Of a stretch of 64,000 bases of DNA, positions 35,472 to 43,570 are shown one piece after another. The stretch covers positions 248,001 through 312,000 of the forward strand of contig CAAFUS010000018.1 in NCBI GenBank assembly GCA_900766265.1, written 5' to 3'. The notes below the pieces were generated by a model, which was not told the origin of the DNA, did no database searches, and saw only the letters and a program-made list of their open reading frames with translations. Made by a program: the position numbers and the translations under genes. Within the stretch, counting starts at the first letter, position 1; the number at the start of each line of letters is the position of its first letter. Source of the stretch: Pseudomonadaceae bacterium. GTDB taxonomy: Bacteria > Pseudomonadota > Gammaproteobacteria > Pseudomonadales > Pseudomonadaceae.

Positions 35472-36386
35472 ATGAAACCGATGATCAAGTGGACCGCCCT
35501 GGCGCTGGCCGTCTGCCTGCCGCTCTCTGCCCAGGCTCACCGGGCCTGGATGCTTCCCTCCGCCACCGTGCTGTCGGGTGAAGACCCATGGATCACCGTC
35601 GACGCCGCGGTCTCCAACGATCTCTTCTACTTCGAGCATTTCCCGTTGCAGATCGAAGGCATCGGCCAGCCCGGCCAGGGACGCCCCGGCCCACAGGCGC
35701 CCGCGCCCGCCACGGCCGACAAGGACAAGCCCGCCACGCTGCCCATGCGCCGCCCCGGCGCCAAGCTGCAGATCATTGCCCCCGACGGCAGCCTGCAGAA
35801 AGCCGAGAACGGCGCCGTCGGCCGCTACCGCAGCACCTTCGACGTCCACCTGACCCAGAAAGGAACCTACAAGCTGGCCATCGCCAACGACGGCCTGTTC
35901 GCCAGCTACAAGGAAAACGGCGAACAGCGCCGCTGGATGGGCAGCGCCGCGGACTTCTCGGCCCAGGTGCCCAAGGAGGCCGATGAGCTCAAGGTGTCCC
36001 AGCGCAGCAACCGCATGGAAGTCTTCGTGACCTCCGGCAACCCCAGCGAAGGCGTGCTCGAGCCCACCGGTCAGGGGCTGGAGCTGTCGCCAGTTACTCA
36101 CCCCAATGACCTTTTCGCGGGCGAAGCGGCCGAGTTCGTCTTTCTGCTCGACGGCGCGCCCGCCGCGGGGATCGAGGTCAGTGTCATTCCGGGCGGCAAC
36201 CGCTACCGCGACGAGCTGGCCGAGATGAAATTCACCACCGACGCCGATGGCAAGGTCGCGATCATCTGGCCGCAGGCAGGCATGTACTGGCTGGAAGCCG
36301 AGCTGGACACGCAGCAGAACGTGATCGCGCCGGCCACCACCCGCCGCGCCAGCTACAGCGCCACCCTCGAAGTGCTGCCGCAGTAA
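35472..36386 (+). CDS. DUF4198 periplasmic protein
   Basis: A 304-residue exported protein, signal peptide ending LPLSAQA, then HRAWMLPSATVLSGEDPWITVDAA. The mature N-terminal His and the two-domain beta-rich architecture fit DUF4198, a family related to NikK-type periplasmic metal-binding components and common next to TonB receptors. A Pro/Ala-rich insert (residues ~70-90) is unusual. Start ATG 35472 follows AAGGACG. Metal binding is inferred from the family only. Confidence 0.8.
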   Translation: MKPMIKWTALALAVCLPLSAQAHRAWMLPSATVLSGEDPWITVDAAVSNDLFYFEHFPLQIEGIGQPGQGRPGPQAPAPATADKDKPATLPMRRPGAKLQIIAPDGSLQKAENGAVGRYRSTFDVHLTQKGTYKLAIANDGLFASYKENGEQRRWMGSAADFSAQVPKEADELKVSQRSNRMEVFVTSGNPSEGVLEPTGQGLELSPVTHPNDLFAGEAAEFVFLLDGAPAAGIEVSVIPGGNRYRDELAEMKFTTDADGKVAIIWPQAGMYWLEAELDTQQNVIAPATTRRASYSATLEVLPQ

Positions 36387-36393
36387 CCGACCG

Positions 36394-38028
36394 GTGCCGA
36401 GCCCTGCCCTCCTGGCAGCGGTTCGGTGCCTGCGCTCCCCCGCCAGGTTTGCTCCCTTGCCCGACGTCCGCTCCCGCGCTCCGCTCGCCCTGCGCCACTG
36501 GCCGTGGATCGGCGCGCTGCTGCTTGCCGCTCTGCTGCTCTGGCTGCGGCCGCCGCGCCCCTTGTCGGCCATGCTCATCGGCCTCGCCTACCTCGCGCTC
36601 TGCCTCTGGTACTGGCCCCGTCGGGCTAGCGACGCACCAACGTCGGACCCTGCCGCGCACGATCTGCTGATCCTCTACGCCAGCCAGGGCGGGCAGGCAC
36701 AGGCCCTGGCGAAACTCAGCGCCAGACAGCTGGCCGCAGCCGGACTGCGAGCGCAGCTGCTACCACTCAACGCCTGCGCTGCCGGCCACCTGCGCCGGTG
36801 GCGCCGCGTGTTGTTCGTCTGCGCCACCTATGGCGAAGGCGAGGCGCCGGACAACGGTGCCCGCTTCGCCCGTCAGGTATTGGGCCAGGAACTGGACCTG
36901 TCGGGCCTGTCGTACGCCGTGCTGGCCCTCGGCGACAGCCAGTACGCGCAGTTCTGCGGCTTTGCCGTGGCGCTCGACCGCTGGTTGCGCCAGCGCCATG
37001 CCGCGCCGCTGTTCGACCGGGTCGAGGTCGATCGCGGCGACCCTAGCGCCGTGCGGCACTGGCAGCACCTGCTGGGTCATCTCAGCGGACACAGCGATTT
37101 CGTCGATTGGCAGCCGGTGCCCTACGGCCGCTGGATACTGGAACGCCGCCAGTGCCTGAACCCCGGCAGCCCTGGGGCTCCGATCCACCATCTGACGCTC
37201 GCACCTAGCGACGCGCCGCCGACCTGGCGCGCCGGCGATATCGCCGAGATCGGTCCGCGCCAGCCGGCCGAAGCGGTCGCGGCCTGGCTGGAACGCCTGG
37301 GGCTAGACGGGGCGCAGCCGCTCGAGGATGGCCAGCCGCTGGCCAGGCACCTGGCCGCGTACCGCCTGCCCGATGCGGTGGAGGCCCTGCGCGGCGTGCC
37401 GGCCCAGCGGGTGGTCGGGCAGCTCGCGAAGCTGCCGCACCGTGAGTACTCCATCGCCTCGGTGCCCACCGACGGCTGCGTGGAATTGCTGGTCCGCCAG
37501 CAGTCCGGGCAGGATGGCCGTCTCGGTCTGGGGTCCGGTTGGCTTTGCCGGTACGCCGGGCCCGGCGAGTCGATCGACTTGAGGATTCGGTCCAACCCGA
37601 CCTTCCATGGGCCCGGCGATGCCACCCCCATGATCCTGATCGGCAGCGGTACAGGGCTCGCAGGTCTGCGTGCACACCTGCGGGAACGCGCAGCGGGGTC
37701 GCGCAACTGGCTGCTGTTCGGCGAGCGCAGCGCGCGCCATGACGCCCTGCTGGACGATGAGCTGCAAGGCTGGCTGCGCTCGGGCCATCTGGCACGGCTC
37801 GACCGGGCCTATTCGCGCGATGGGGGACAGAAGGTCTATGTGCAGCATTTGCTGCGCGACGCGGTGCAAGCGCTGCGCGATTGGCTGGCGGACGGCGCCG
37901 CGCTCTACCTGTGCGGCAGCCTCGAAGGCATGGGACGGGACGTCCACCAGCTGCTGGTTGACCTGCTGGGCGAGGATCACCTGGAGTCGCTGGCGGAGCG
38001 GGGACGCTACCGCCGCGACCTTTACTGA
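36394..38028 (+). CDS. Membrane-anchored flavodoxin/FAD-NADPH reductase
   Basis: A 544-residue cytochrome P450 reductase/sulfite reductase-alpha-like flavoprotein. Two N-terminal hydrophobic segments (residues ~35-75) anchor it; a flavodoxin (FMN) domain follows (about 88-225: LILYASQGGQAQALA, FVCATYGEGEAPDN, LALGDSQYAQFCGFA), then an FAD/NADPH module (REYSIAS for FAD, GSGTGLAGLRAHL and YLCGSLEGMG for nucleotide). It would pass electrons from NADPH to a membrane acceptor, plausibly the PepSY protein encoded three genes upstream. Start is GTG at 36394 without a good ribosome-binding site, so the N-terminus is uncertain. Related single proteins in P. aeruginosa fuse PepSY with these modules. 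Confidence 0.87.
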   Translation: MPSPALLAAVRCLRSPARFAPLPDVRSRAPLALRHWPWIGALLLAALLLWLRPPRPLSAMLIGLAYLALCLWYWPRRASDAPTSDPAAHDLLILYASQGGQAQALAKLSARQLAAAGLRAQLLPLNACAAGHLRRWRRVLFVCATYGEGEAPDNGARFARQVLGQELDLSGLSYAVLALGDSQYAQFCGFAVALDRWLRQRHAAPLFDRVEVDRGDPSAVRHWQHLLGHLSGHSDFVDWQPVPYGRWILERRQCLNPGSPGAPIHHLTLAPSDAPPTWRAGDIAEIGPRQPAEAVAAWLERLGLDGAQPLEDGQPLARHLAAYRLPDAVEALRGVPAQRVVGQLAKLPHREYSIASVPTDGCVELLVRQQSGQDGRLGLGSGWLCRYAGPGESIDLRIRSNPTFHGPGDATPMILIGSGTGLAGLRAHLRERAAGSRNWLLFGERSARHDALLDDELQGWLRSGHLARLDRAYSRDGGQKVYVQHLLRDAVQALRDWLADGAALYLCGSLEGMGRDVHQLLVDLLGEDHLESLAERGRYRRDLY

Positions 38029-38068
38029 CTGGTGGCCGGAGCGCGCCGGCCGCGTTCGACTCAACGAC

Positions 38069-39130
38069 TCAACGCTGAATGATGGTCGCCTGGTTGCCGC
38101 TGCCGTTCTGCATCACGCTGGCGCTGAGGGCGATCGCCGAGGACGCCTGCATGAGGGTGACGTGGTTGGCCATGCCGGTCTGGCTGATCTGCGCTTCGCC
38201 CTGATAGGCATCCTGGTCGACCTTCGCGACGTTCTCAGAGCCCACCTGAGTCAGCTCCAGATAGGCGTCGCTAGCGCCCTGGTCGATTTCTGCACGGTTG
38301 AAATCACCCGTCGAACTGCCCGTGAACACGATGCGCTCCCCACCTTGAACGACATCCAGTTCGTTGCCGTTGCCCTCTTGGCTAAAGTCCACCTCATTGA
38401 AATGACCGATTTGGACGATGTCCGCCCGGTTGTTGTCACCTTTCTGCCGGAGCGCGGCGCTGCCGGGATTTGCGCGCGCGCCGCCGGTCTGTCTCATGTT
38501 CGCGACGTTACCGTTTCCGGTCTGCTCAAGGGACATCACACTGCCCGCACCAGCCGCCTGGTGCACGATGTTGGCGATGTTGTCGTTGCCCACCTGGGCC
38601 ACGTCGATGTCGCTGGAGCCGCCCTGCGTCACCTGCACGTCGTTGTTGTCGCCGATGGAACTCACGGTCAGGTTGTTGCTGTACCAGATCTGGTCGACCT
38701 TCACGCTGTTGTTGTTGCCTTCCTGGTACAGCACGGCGGTTGAACCGTTGGTGAGATAGGGTTCACCTTGCTGGCCCTGCCAAAGGACCGCCTGGTTTCC
38801 GTCGCCCAGCTGGGTGATCTCGCCGAGGTTGTCGTAGTCAACTTGCTCGATACTGGCGCTGTTGAGGTTGCCGACCTGATCCACTTTGGCCTGGTTCTGC
38901 TCGCCGGCCTGCTCGATGTACGCCGTATTGTCGCTGCCGTCCTGGCTGATGACGGAGTGGTTGCGTGTGCCGGACTGGGTTTGCTCGGCCAGGTTGCCGT
39001 CGCCGTTGAACTGTTCGATCACCACCTCGTTGTCGGTACCCTCCTGAACCTGCTGCACGGTGTTGGCGGCCATGGCATGGCCGCTGAAGATGAGAAACAG
39101 GCAGGCAGCCACTGGCTTCAGTGTGCTCAT
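38069..39130 (-). CDS. Long curlin-repeat protein (copy 1)
   Basis: A 353-residue exported protein (signal peptide, cleavage near FSGHAMAA) made almost wholly of curlin-type repeats of the form QxGxxNxAxIxQ. By eye there are about 25 Gln/Asn-spaced units, for example GDNNRADIVQ and GNLNSASIEQ, against five in E. coli CsgA. Such repeats stack into beta-solenoid amyloid at the cell surface. The C-terminus, ASVMQNGSGNQATIIQR, ends in QR like the nucleator CsgB. GAGGAGG gives a near-perfect ribosome-binding site before ATG 39130. It is a paralogue of the next gene and has its own upstream region. No csgD/E/F/G genes are in the window. Confidence 0.88.
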   Translation of the reverse strand: MSTLKPVAACLFLIFSGHAMAANTVQQVQEGTDNEVVIEQFNGDGNLAEQTQSGTRNHSVISQDGSDNTAYIEQAGEQNQAKVDQVGNLNSASIEQVDYDNLGEITQLGDGNQAVLWQGQQGEPYLTNGSTAVLYQEGNNNSVKVDQIWYSNNLTVSSIGDNNDVQVTQGGSSDIDVAQVGNDNIANIVHQAAGAGSVMSLEQTGNGNVANMRQTGGARANPGSAALRQKGDNNRADIVQIGHFNEVDFSQEGNGNELDVVQGGERIVFTGSSTGDFNRAEIDQGASDAYLELTQVGSENVAKVDQDAYQGEAQISQTGMANHVTLMQASSAIALSASVMQNGSGNQATIIQR

Positions 39131-39408
39131 GTATACGTCCTCCTCATGATGTCGTTCACGGGCCGCCTTCCCCGAGTGCTCGGGGTGCTTGCGGGCGACG
39201 GGCCTGCCGGATTGTTCGCTCGGGGTCGGAGCGCGGAAATCGGCTGATCGATCCAAATTGGACGTGCATGAGACGAGCGGGGAATTAGTCCCGTGCCGCT
39301 CATCGGCTATCTCGCCGATAGGGCTGCCTGTCGTCGGAATCCGGCTGGAGATGGAGAGCTGTTTGGTGCCGTGGTGAACGCGGCCGGCAGGCGCCAGCCG
39401 CGACTGAC
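39131..39408 (-). promoter_or_regulatory. Upstream region of curlin copy 1
   Basis: 278 bases between the two curlin genes, with no gene. Its right half is visibly related to the region upstream of copy 2: shared strings include GCCGGATTGTTCGCT, CTGATCGAT/CCGATCGAC followed by an A/T-rich CAAATTGGA/TAATTTGAA, and CCTGTCGTCGGAAT. It carries the imperfect palindrome GGGAATTAGTCCC at 39280-39292. The relationship shows that the gene was duplicated together with its control region. Confidence 0.6.
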
Positions 39409-40473
39409 TCAACGCTGGTGGATGGTTGCCTGATTGCCGCTACCGTTCTGCATCACGCTGGCGCTGGCGCTGGCATCCCAGGAGGACTGCACGAGTGTGG
39501 CCTGGTTGGCCATTCCGATCTGGCTGATCTGGGCATTGCTGTTATAGGCGCCCTGGTCGATCTGGGCGAAATTCTCGGAGCCGACCTGAGTCAGCTCCGC
39601 GTGGTTACCGTCCATGCTCTGCTGGATCTCCACGCGGTTGAAGTCACCGGTCGAGCTGCCCACCAGCACGGTGCTACGCCCGCCCTGGTAGGCGTCCAGT
39701 TCGTTGCCATTGCCGTCCTGGCTGAAGCGGAGCTCGTTGAATCCGCCGTACTGGGCGACATTCGCCCGGTTGGCGTCGCCGTTCTGCTCCAGCGTGGCGG
39801 TGCCGGCGTCGTAGCGACCGCCGCCGCTCTGCGCCATGCTGGCCGAGTTGCCGTTGCCGGCCTGACTGACGCTCATCGAACCACCGAAGCCGTCGTTATG
39901 TTGCTCGAAGGCGACGGCGTTGCCGTTACCCACCTGCTGCAGCTGGGCGTTGCCGAAACCGCTCTGGACCACCTGCATGCTGTTGCCATCGCCCAAGGTG
40001 GTCACGGTCAGGTCGTTGCCGTACCAGGTCTGATCGACCACCAGGCTGTTGTCGTTGCCCTGCTGATACAGCGCCGCGCTCGAGCCGTTGAGCAGATAAG
40101 GCTCGCCAGGGCCTTGATCCTGGTTAAGGACGACCTGGTTACCGTCGCCCAGCTGGGTAATCTCACCGACGTTGTTATAGCCGACCTGATAGACACTGGC
40201 GCTGTTGAGGCTCCCGGCCTGCAGCAGTTCGGTCTGATTCAACGGACCGTACTGCTGGGTGACCGCCGTATTGGAGCTGCCATCCTGGCTGATGGCCGAG
40301 CGGTTGAGATCACCGAACTGGGTTTGATCGGCGACGTTGCCGTCGCCATTGAGCTGTTCGATCAGTGCTTCGTTGTCGGCGCCATCCTGAATCTGCAGCG
40401 CTGTGGTGGCGGCCAGCGTATGGCCGCTGAAGATAAGAAACATGCAGGCAGCCAGTGGCTTGAGAGTGCGCAT
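39409..40473 (-). CDS. Long curlin-repeat protein (copy 2)
   Basis: A 354-residue paralogue of copy 1: same signal-peptide region (MRTLKPLAACMFLIFSGH), same repeat register (IGMANQATLVQ, GDGNQVVLNQ, GSENFAQIDQ) and the same ASVMQNGSGNQATIHQR end. Repeats are aligned unit for unit with copy 1, so the pair arose by duplication of an already long gene. AAGGAG precedes ATG 40473. The two may be subunit and nucleator of one fibre, as CsgA and CsgB are; which is which is not clear because both end in QR. Chaperone and secretion genes (csgE, csgF, csgG) are absent here and must lie elsewhere if used. Confidence 0.88.
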   Translation of the reverse strand: MRTLKPLAACMFLIFSGHTLAATTALQIQDGADNEALIEQLNGDGNVADQTQFGDLNRSAISQDGSSNTAVTQQYGPLNQTELLQAGSLNSASVYQVGYNNVGEITQLGDGNQVVLNQDQGPGEPYLLNGSSAALYQQGNDNSLVVDQTWYGNDLTVTTLGDGNSMQVVQSGFGNAQLQQVGNGNAVAFEQHNDGFGGSMSVSQAGNGNSASMAQSGGGRYDAGTATLEQNGDANRANVAQYGGFNELRFSQDGNGNELDAYQGGRSTVLVGSSTGDFNRVEIQQSMDGNHAELTQVGSENFAQIDQGAYNSNAQISQIGMANQATLVQSSWDASASASVMQNGSGNQATIHQR

Positions 40474-41001
40474 TCAATCTGCTCCTTGTGGATTTCCATG
40501 CCGCGTGCCGCCTTGTTGTTCAAGCGCTTCGGGGGTGGCAGCCTTCCTTGCTTGATCCTTTACGGGCGACGCGGCTGGCCGGATTGTTCGCTTGGGAACC
40601 CGTCAGGAACATCGGCCGATCGACCTAATTTGAAGGCTCATCGAGGATGAAAAGGATTAATCCCGCGCCGTTGAGCGGCCGCCTCGCTCGAACCGGACGA
40701 CCTGTCGTCGGAATGTGCGCAAGGTTCAACCTTTTTAAGGCCTTACCCGTTATGCTGCTGCCCGTTAGTACCCGCTGCATATCAACAAGACCGCCTACGC
40801 GGCCCCTCCTTGATGGTCACCGGCCTGAACCTTGCCGGGACTCCTTGCCTTCCAAGTACTTTCGCCAGCTGCAAGCATCCTTAGCGATGAACTTCTTCAG
40901 CTGTCTCTGCTCCGATAAGGATCATTCTGACTGCCACGCCTGGCAGCGAATTCGGAGTTCTTCTTCGCGGCCGTCTTGGCCGAACGTGAGTACCTATAAA
41001 G
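40474..41001. promoter_or_regulatory. Gene-poor region upstream of curlin copy 2
   Basis: 528 bases with no convincing gene. The left 240 bases are related to the region upstream of curlin copy 1 and include the perfect 10-base palindrome GGATTAATCC (40654-40663). The right half (about 40730-41001) is less GC-rich and has interleaved short repeats such as AAGGTTCAACCTT; it must also hold the promoter of the small gene at 41002. I see nothing else identifiable there. Confidence 0.5.
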
Positions 41002-41229
41002 ATGTCGATTCAACAACAAGCACAGGCCGCCATGAGCGCCCTCCGCAATGCCTTCTCTCCGCTGCAGTGCCACATCCTGGCGACCACCCGCAAAGGGGGC
41101 TTCAGCTTCACCTTGGTCAACGAGCACGGCGTCGCCCGTCACTCGGAGCGGCTGTACCCGGACCATTACCTGCACAGCGACAAGCTGCAGGCGGTCATCG
41201 AACGCGCTCAGCGATCGCTCAAGGCCTGA
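41002..41229 (+). CDS. Small conserved protein, DUF3509-like
   Basis: A 75-residue soluble protein, MSIQQQAQAAMSALRNAF..., with a central beta-rich part (CHILATTRKGGFSFTLVNE) and a C-terminal helix (DKLQAVIERAQRSL). Size and pattern resemble DUF3509, a small family of unknown function in pseudomonads; I am not certain of the assignment. It ends 3 bases before a very strong terminator, which supports a real gene. No good ribosome-binding site is seen before the ATG, so an internal ATG at 41032 is possible. Confidence 0.7.
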   Translation: MSIQQQAQAAMSALRNAFSPLQCHILATTRKGGFSFTLVNEHGVARHSERLYPDHYLHSDKLQAVIERAQRSLKA

Positions 41230-41232
41230 CGA

Positions 41233-41258
41233 AAAAGCCCCGCATTCGCGGGGCTTTT
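41233..41258 (+). terminator. Strong Rho-independent terminator
   Basis: Perfect 11-base stem AAAAGCCCCGC / GCGGGGCTTTT with an ATTC loop directly after the small gene at 41002. The A and T runs make it active in both directions. Confidence 0.92.
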
Positions 41259-41368
41259 CATTGGTGCCCGATTTTCGCGCGCGCCCTCGCCTGGCGAAAC
41301 AGTCTCGCCGGCGTCTCAGGTGGGGTGCAGGTGATGCCAATCCGCTTGCCCGCCAGTTCGACGAGGCG

Positions 41369-42241
41369 ATGCTGAGACGCCTGTGGCAAGATCCGCGATT
41401 CATGTCGCGGCGCCGCCTAACGAGGTCGGCTGTCCGGCCCCTGTCACAACCTGCTGCCGCTGGGTCGAGGCCTGAGATGCACCTGCTCCGTGAAGAAGTC
41501 GTCAGCGACGAACAGATGCTCAGCGAGCGCGAAGGCAATCCTCGCCGTGCCGCCCGGCTCATTCTCAATGCCGCCGCCGAGGGCGACCTCAAGGCCCAGG
41601 CGCTGCTCGGCCAGATTCTGCTCGACGGACGCGGCATCGCTCAGGACGCCGCGCTGGCGCTGCAGTGGTTCCTGATCGCCGCGCACCGCGGCCACGCCAT
41701 GGCCAGCAACATGGCCGGGCGCTGCTTGGAGCTCGGCTGGGGCTGCCAGCCGGACCTGGCTGCCGCAGCCCGGTACTACCGCCAGGCCGCGCGTCACGGG
41801 CTGGAGTGGGGGCTCTACAACCTCGCCAACCTGTTGGCCACCGGTCGCGGCGTGCCCATGAACCAGGCACTCGCCTTTCGCCTGTACCACCGCGCCGCCG
41901 AACTGGGCCACGCGAAGTCGATGAACCTGGTGGGACGCTACCTGGAAGACGGCCGCGTAGTGCCCGCCGATCCTCAGGCCGGCCAGCAGTGGTATCGACG
42001 CTCGGCCGAAGCCGGCGATTTCCGTGGCCAGTTCAGTTACGCCGCGGTGCTCATCGCCCAGGGCGACTGGGCGCAGGCCCGCCATTGGCTTGTGCAGGCA
42101 CTGCAAGGAGGGCACCTGAGGTTCCTGCGCAAGGCCCGCGACGAGCTGCTGGCAGCGGCCCTGCCGGAGCTCGATGACATCGCCCTCGCCTACTCGCGCC
42201 GCTGCAATGAACTGATCGGCCAGGCCACCTCGCCGGTCTGA
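41369..42241 (+). CDS. Sel1-repeat protein
   Basis: A protein of up to 290 residues made of Sel1-like (SLR) helical repeats of about 36 residues, for example AQALLGQILLDGRGIAQDAALALQWF, ASNMAGRCLELGWGC and SMNLVGRYLEDGRVV. At least five repeats are visible between residues ~60 and 240. SLR proteins act as adaptors in protein complexes; no signal peptide is evident. The start is uncertain: ATG 41369 keeps MLRRLWQDPRF, which looks coding; ATG 41402, ATG 41477 and an upstream GTG 41264 are alternatives. A Sel1 gene also precedes speC in P. aeruginosa (PA4516, from memory), so the context fits. Confidence 0.82.
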   Translation: MLRRLWQDPRFMSRRRLTRSAVRPLSQPAAAGSRPEMHLLREEVVSDEQMLSEREGNPRRAARLILNAAAEGDLKAQALLGQILLDGRGIAQDAALALQWFLIAAHRGHAMASNMAGRCLELGWGCQPDLAAAARYYRQAARHGLEWGLYNLANLLATGRGVPMNQALAFRLYHRAAELGHAKSMNLVGRYLEDGRVVPADPQAGQQWYRRSAEAGDFRGQFSYAAVLIAQGDWAQARHWLVQALQGGHLRFLRKARDELLAAALPELDDIALAYSRRCNELIGQATSPV

Positions 42242-42364
42242 GCATCGGGCGCAACTCGAGCGTTCGTGCATAGCCCCATTCGTGGTCAAGACGAGGCGTC
42301 CTCGACCGCTCCCCAAAAGTCCCTAATGCCCGAGGCCCACATCGCGTGCGAGCACCAGACACGA

Positions 42365-42389
42365 AAACGCCGCGACAGGCGCGGCGTTT
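42365..42389 (-). terminator. Terminator after speC
   Basis: Perfect 10-base stem AAACGCCGCG / CGCGGCGTTT with a 5-base loop, followed on the minus strand by TTCGT. It lies 18 bases beyond the speC stop. Confidence 0.82.
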
Positions 42390-42406
42390 CGGTCAGCGGC
42401 GGGAGC

Positions 42407-43570
42407 TTAGATGTAATAGGCCTTCAGCGGCGGGAAGCCGTTGAATTCCACTGCGCTGTAGCTGGTGGTGTACGCACCGGTGGAGAACCAGTACAGGCGA
42501 TCGCCACTGGAGAGGTTCAGCGGCAGGCCGTACTTGTAGTGCTCGTACATGATGTCGGCGCTGTCGCAGGTCGGGCCGGCGATCACCACCTCTTCCATCT
42601 CACCCTTCTTCTCGGTCCAGATCGGGAATTTGATGGATTCGTCCATCGTCTCGATCAGGCCGCTGAATTTGCCCACGTCGGTGAACACCCAGCGCTCCAC
42701 GGCGGTACGTGACTTGCGCGAAACCAGCACCACTTCGGAGACCAGCACGCCGGCGTTGGCGATCAGTGAGCGGCCGGGCTCGAGGATGATCTCGGGCAGC
42801 TCATCGCCGAAGTCGTCCTTGAGGAAGCGGATGATCTCTTCGGCATAGGTGGTCAGGTCATTGGTCTTGGCGATGTAATTGGCCGGGAAGCCGCCGCCCA
42901 TGTTGATCATCTGCAGGACGATGCCGTCTTCTTCCTTCAGACGTTCGAAGATCACCTTGACCTTGGCGATGGCGGCGTCCCAGACGTCGATGTCACGCTG
43001 CTGCGAGCCGACGTGGAAGGAGATGCCGTAGGGCACCAGGCCCAGCTGCTTGGCGAGGATCAGCAGGTCCAGCGCCATGTCGGTCTGGCAGCCGAACTTG
43101 CGCGACAGCGGCCAGTCGGCGGTGTTGGAACCTTCGGTGAGGATCCGCACGTAGACCTTCGAGCCCGGCGCAGCCTTGGCGATGTTGCGCAGGTCGGCTT
43201 CGGAGTCGGTGGCGAACATGCGCACGCCCTTCTCGTAGAAGTAGCGGATGTCCTTGGATTTCTTGATGGTGTTGCCGTAGCTGATGCGCTCCGGGCCGAC
43301 GCCGGTGGCCATCACCTTGTCCAGTTCGTAGATCGAGGCGATGTCGAAGTTCGAGCCTTTGTCACGCAGCAGTTCGGTGATCTCGGTGGCCGGGTTGGCT
43401 TTCACCGCGTAGTAGATCTTAGCGAACGGAAAGTTGCGGACCAGTTGGTCGTAGGAATCGCTGATGATCTGGGTATCGATGACGACGAAGGGGGTTTCCT
43501 TTTCATCGGCAAAGGCTTTCATACGCTGGAAGGTTTGGCGCGGATAGTAATCTTCGACCTTGATCGACAT
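42407..43570 (-). CDS. speC: Ornithine/lysine decarboxylase (alanine-racemase fold)
   Basis: A pyridoxal-phosphate decarboxylase of fold type III, 387 residues, the same length as P. aeruginosa SpeC (PA4519), making putrescine from ornithine (possibly cadaverine from lysine). The PLP lysine lies in YYAVKANP (residue ~51), phosphate contacts in GGGFP and EPGRSL, and the catalytic Cys in GPTCDSAD near residue 325. ATG 43570 (MSIKVEDYYPRQTF) matches the family start; the frame is open 19 codons further. It is monocistronic with its own terminator. Confidence 0.95.
   Translation of the reverse strand: MSIKVEDYYPRQTFQRMKAFADEKETPFVVIDTQIISDSYDQLVRNFPFAKIYYAVKANPATEITELLRDKGSNFDIASIYELDKVMATGVGPERISYGNTIKKSKDIRYFYEKGVRMFATDSEADLRNIAKAAPGSKVYVRILTEGSNTADWPLSRKFGCQTDMALDLLILAKQLGLVPYGISFHVGSQQRDIDVWDAAIAKVKVIFERLKEEDGIVLQMINMGGGFPANYIAKTNDLTTYAEEIIRFLKDDFGDELPEIILEPGRSLIANAGVLVSEVVLVSRKSRTAVERWVFTDVGKFSGLIETMDESIKFPIWTEKKGEMEEVVIAGPTCDSADIMYEHYKYGLPLNLSSGDRLYWFSTGAYTTSYSAVEFNGFPPLKAYYI

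Noticed and set aside
38069..40473. Dense short repeats that could look like a CRISPR array or a DNA satellite.
   Set aside because: The repetition follows codons of the curlin motif, the unit length varies and no constant repeat with unique spacers exists.
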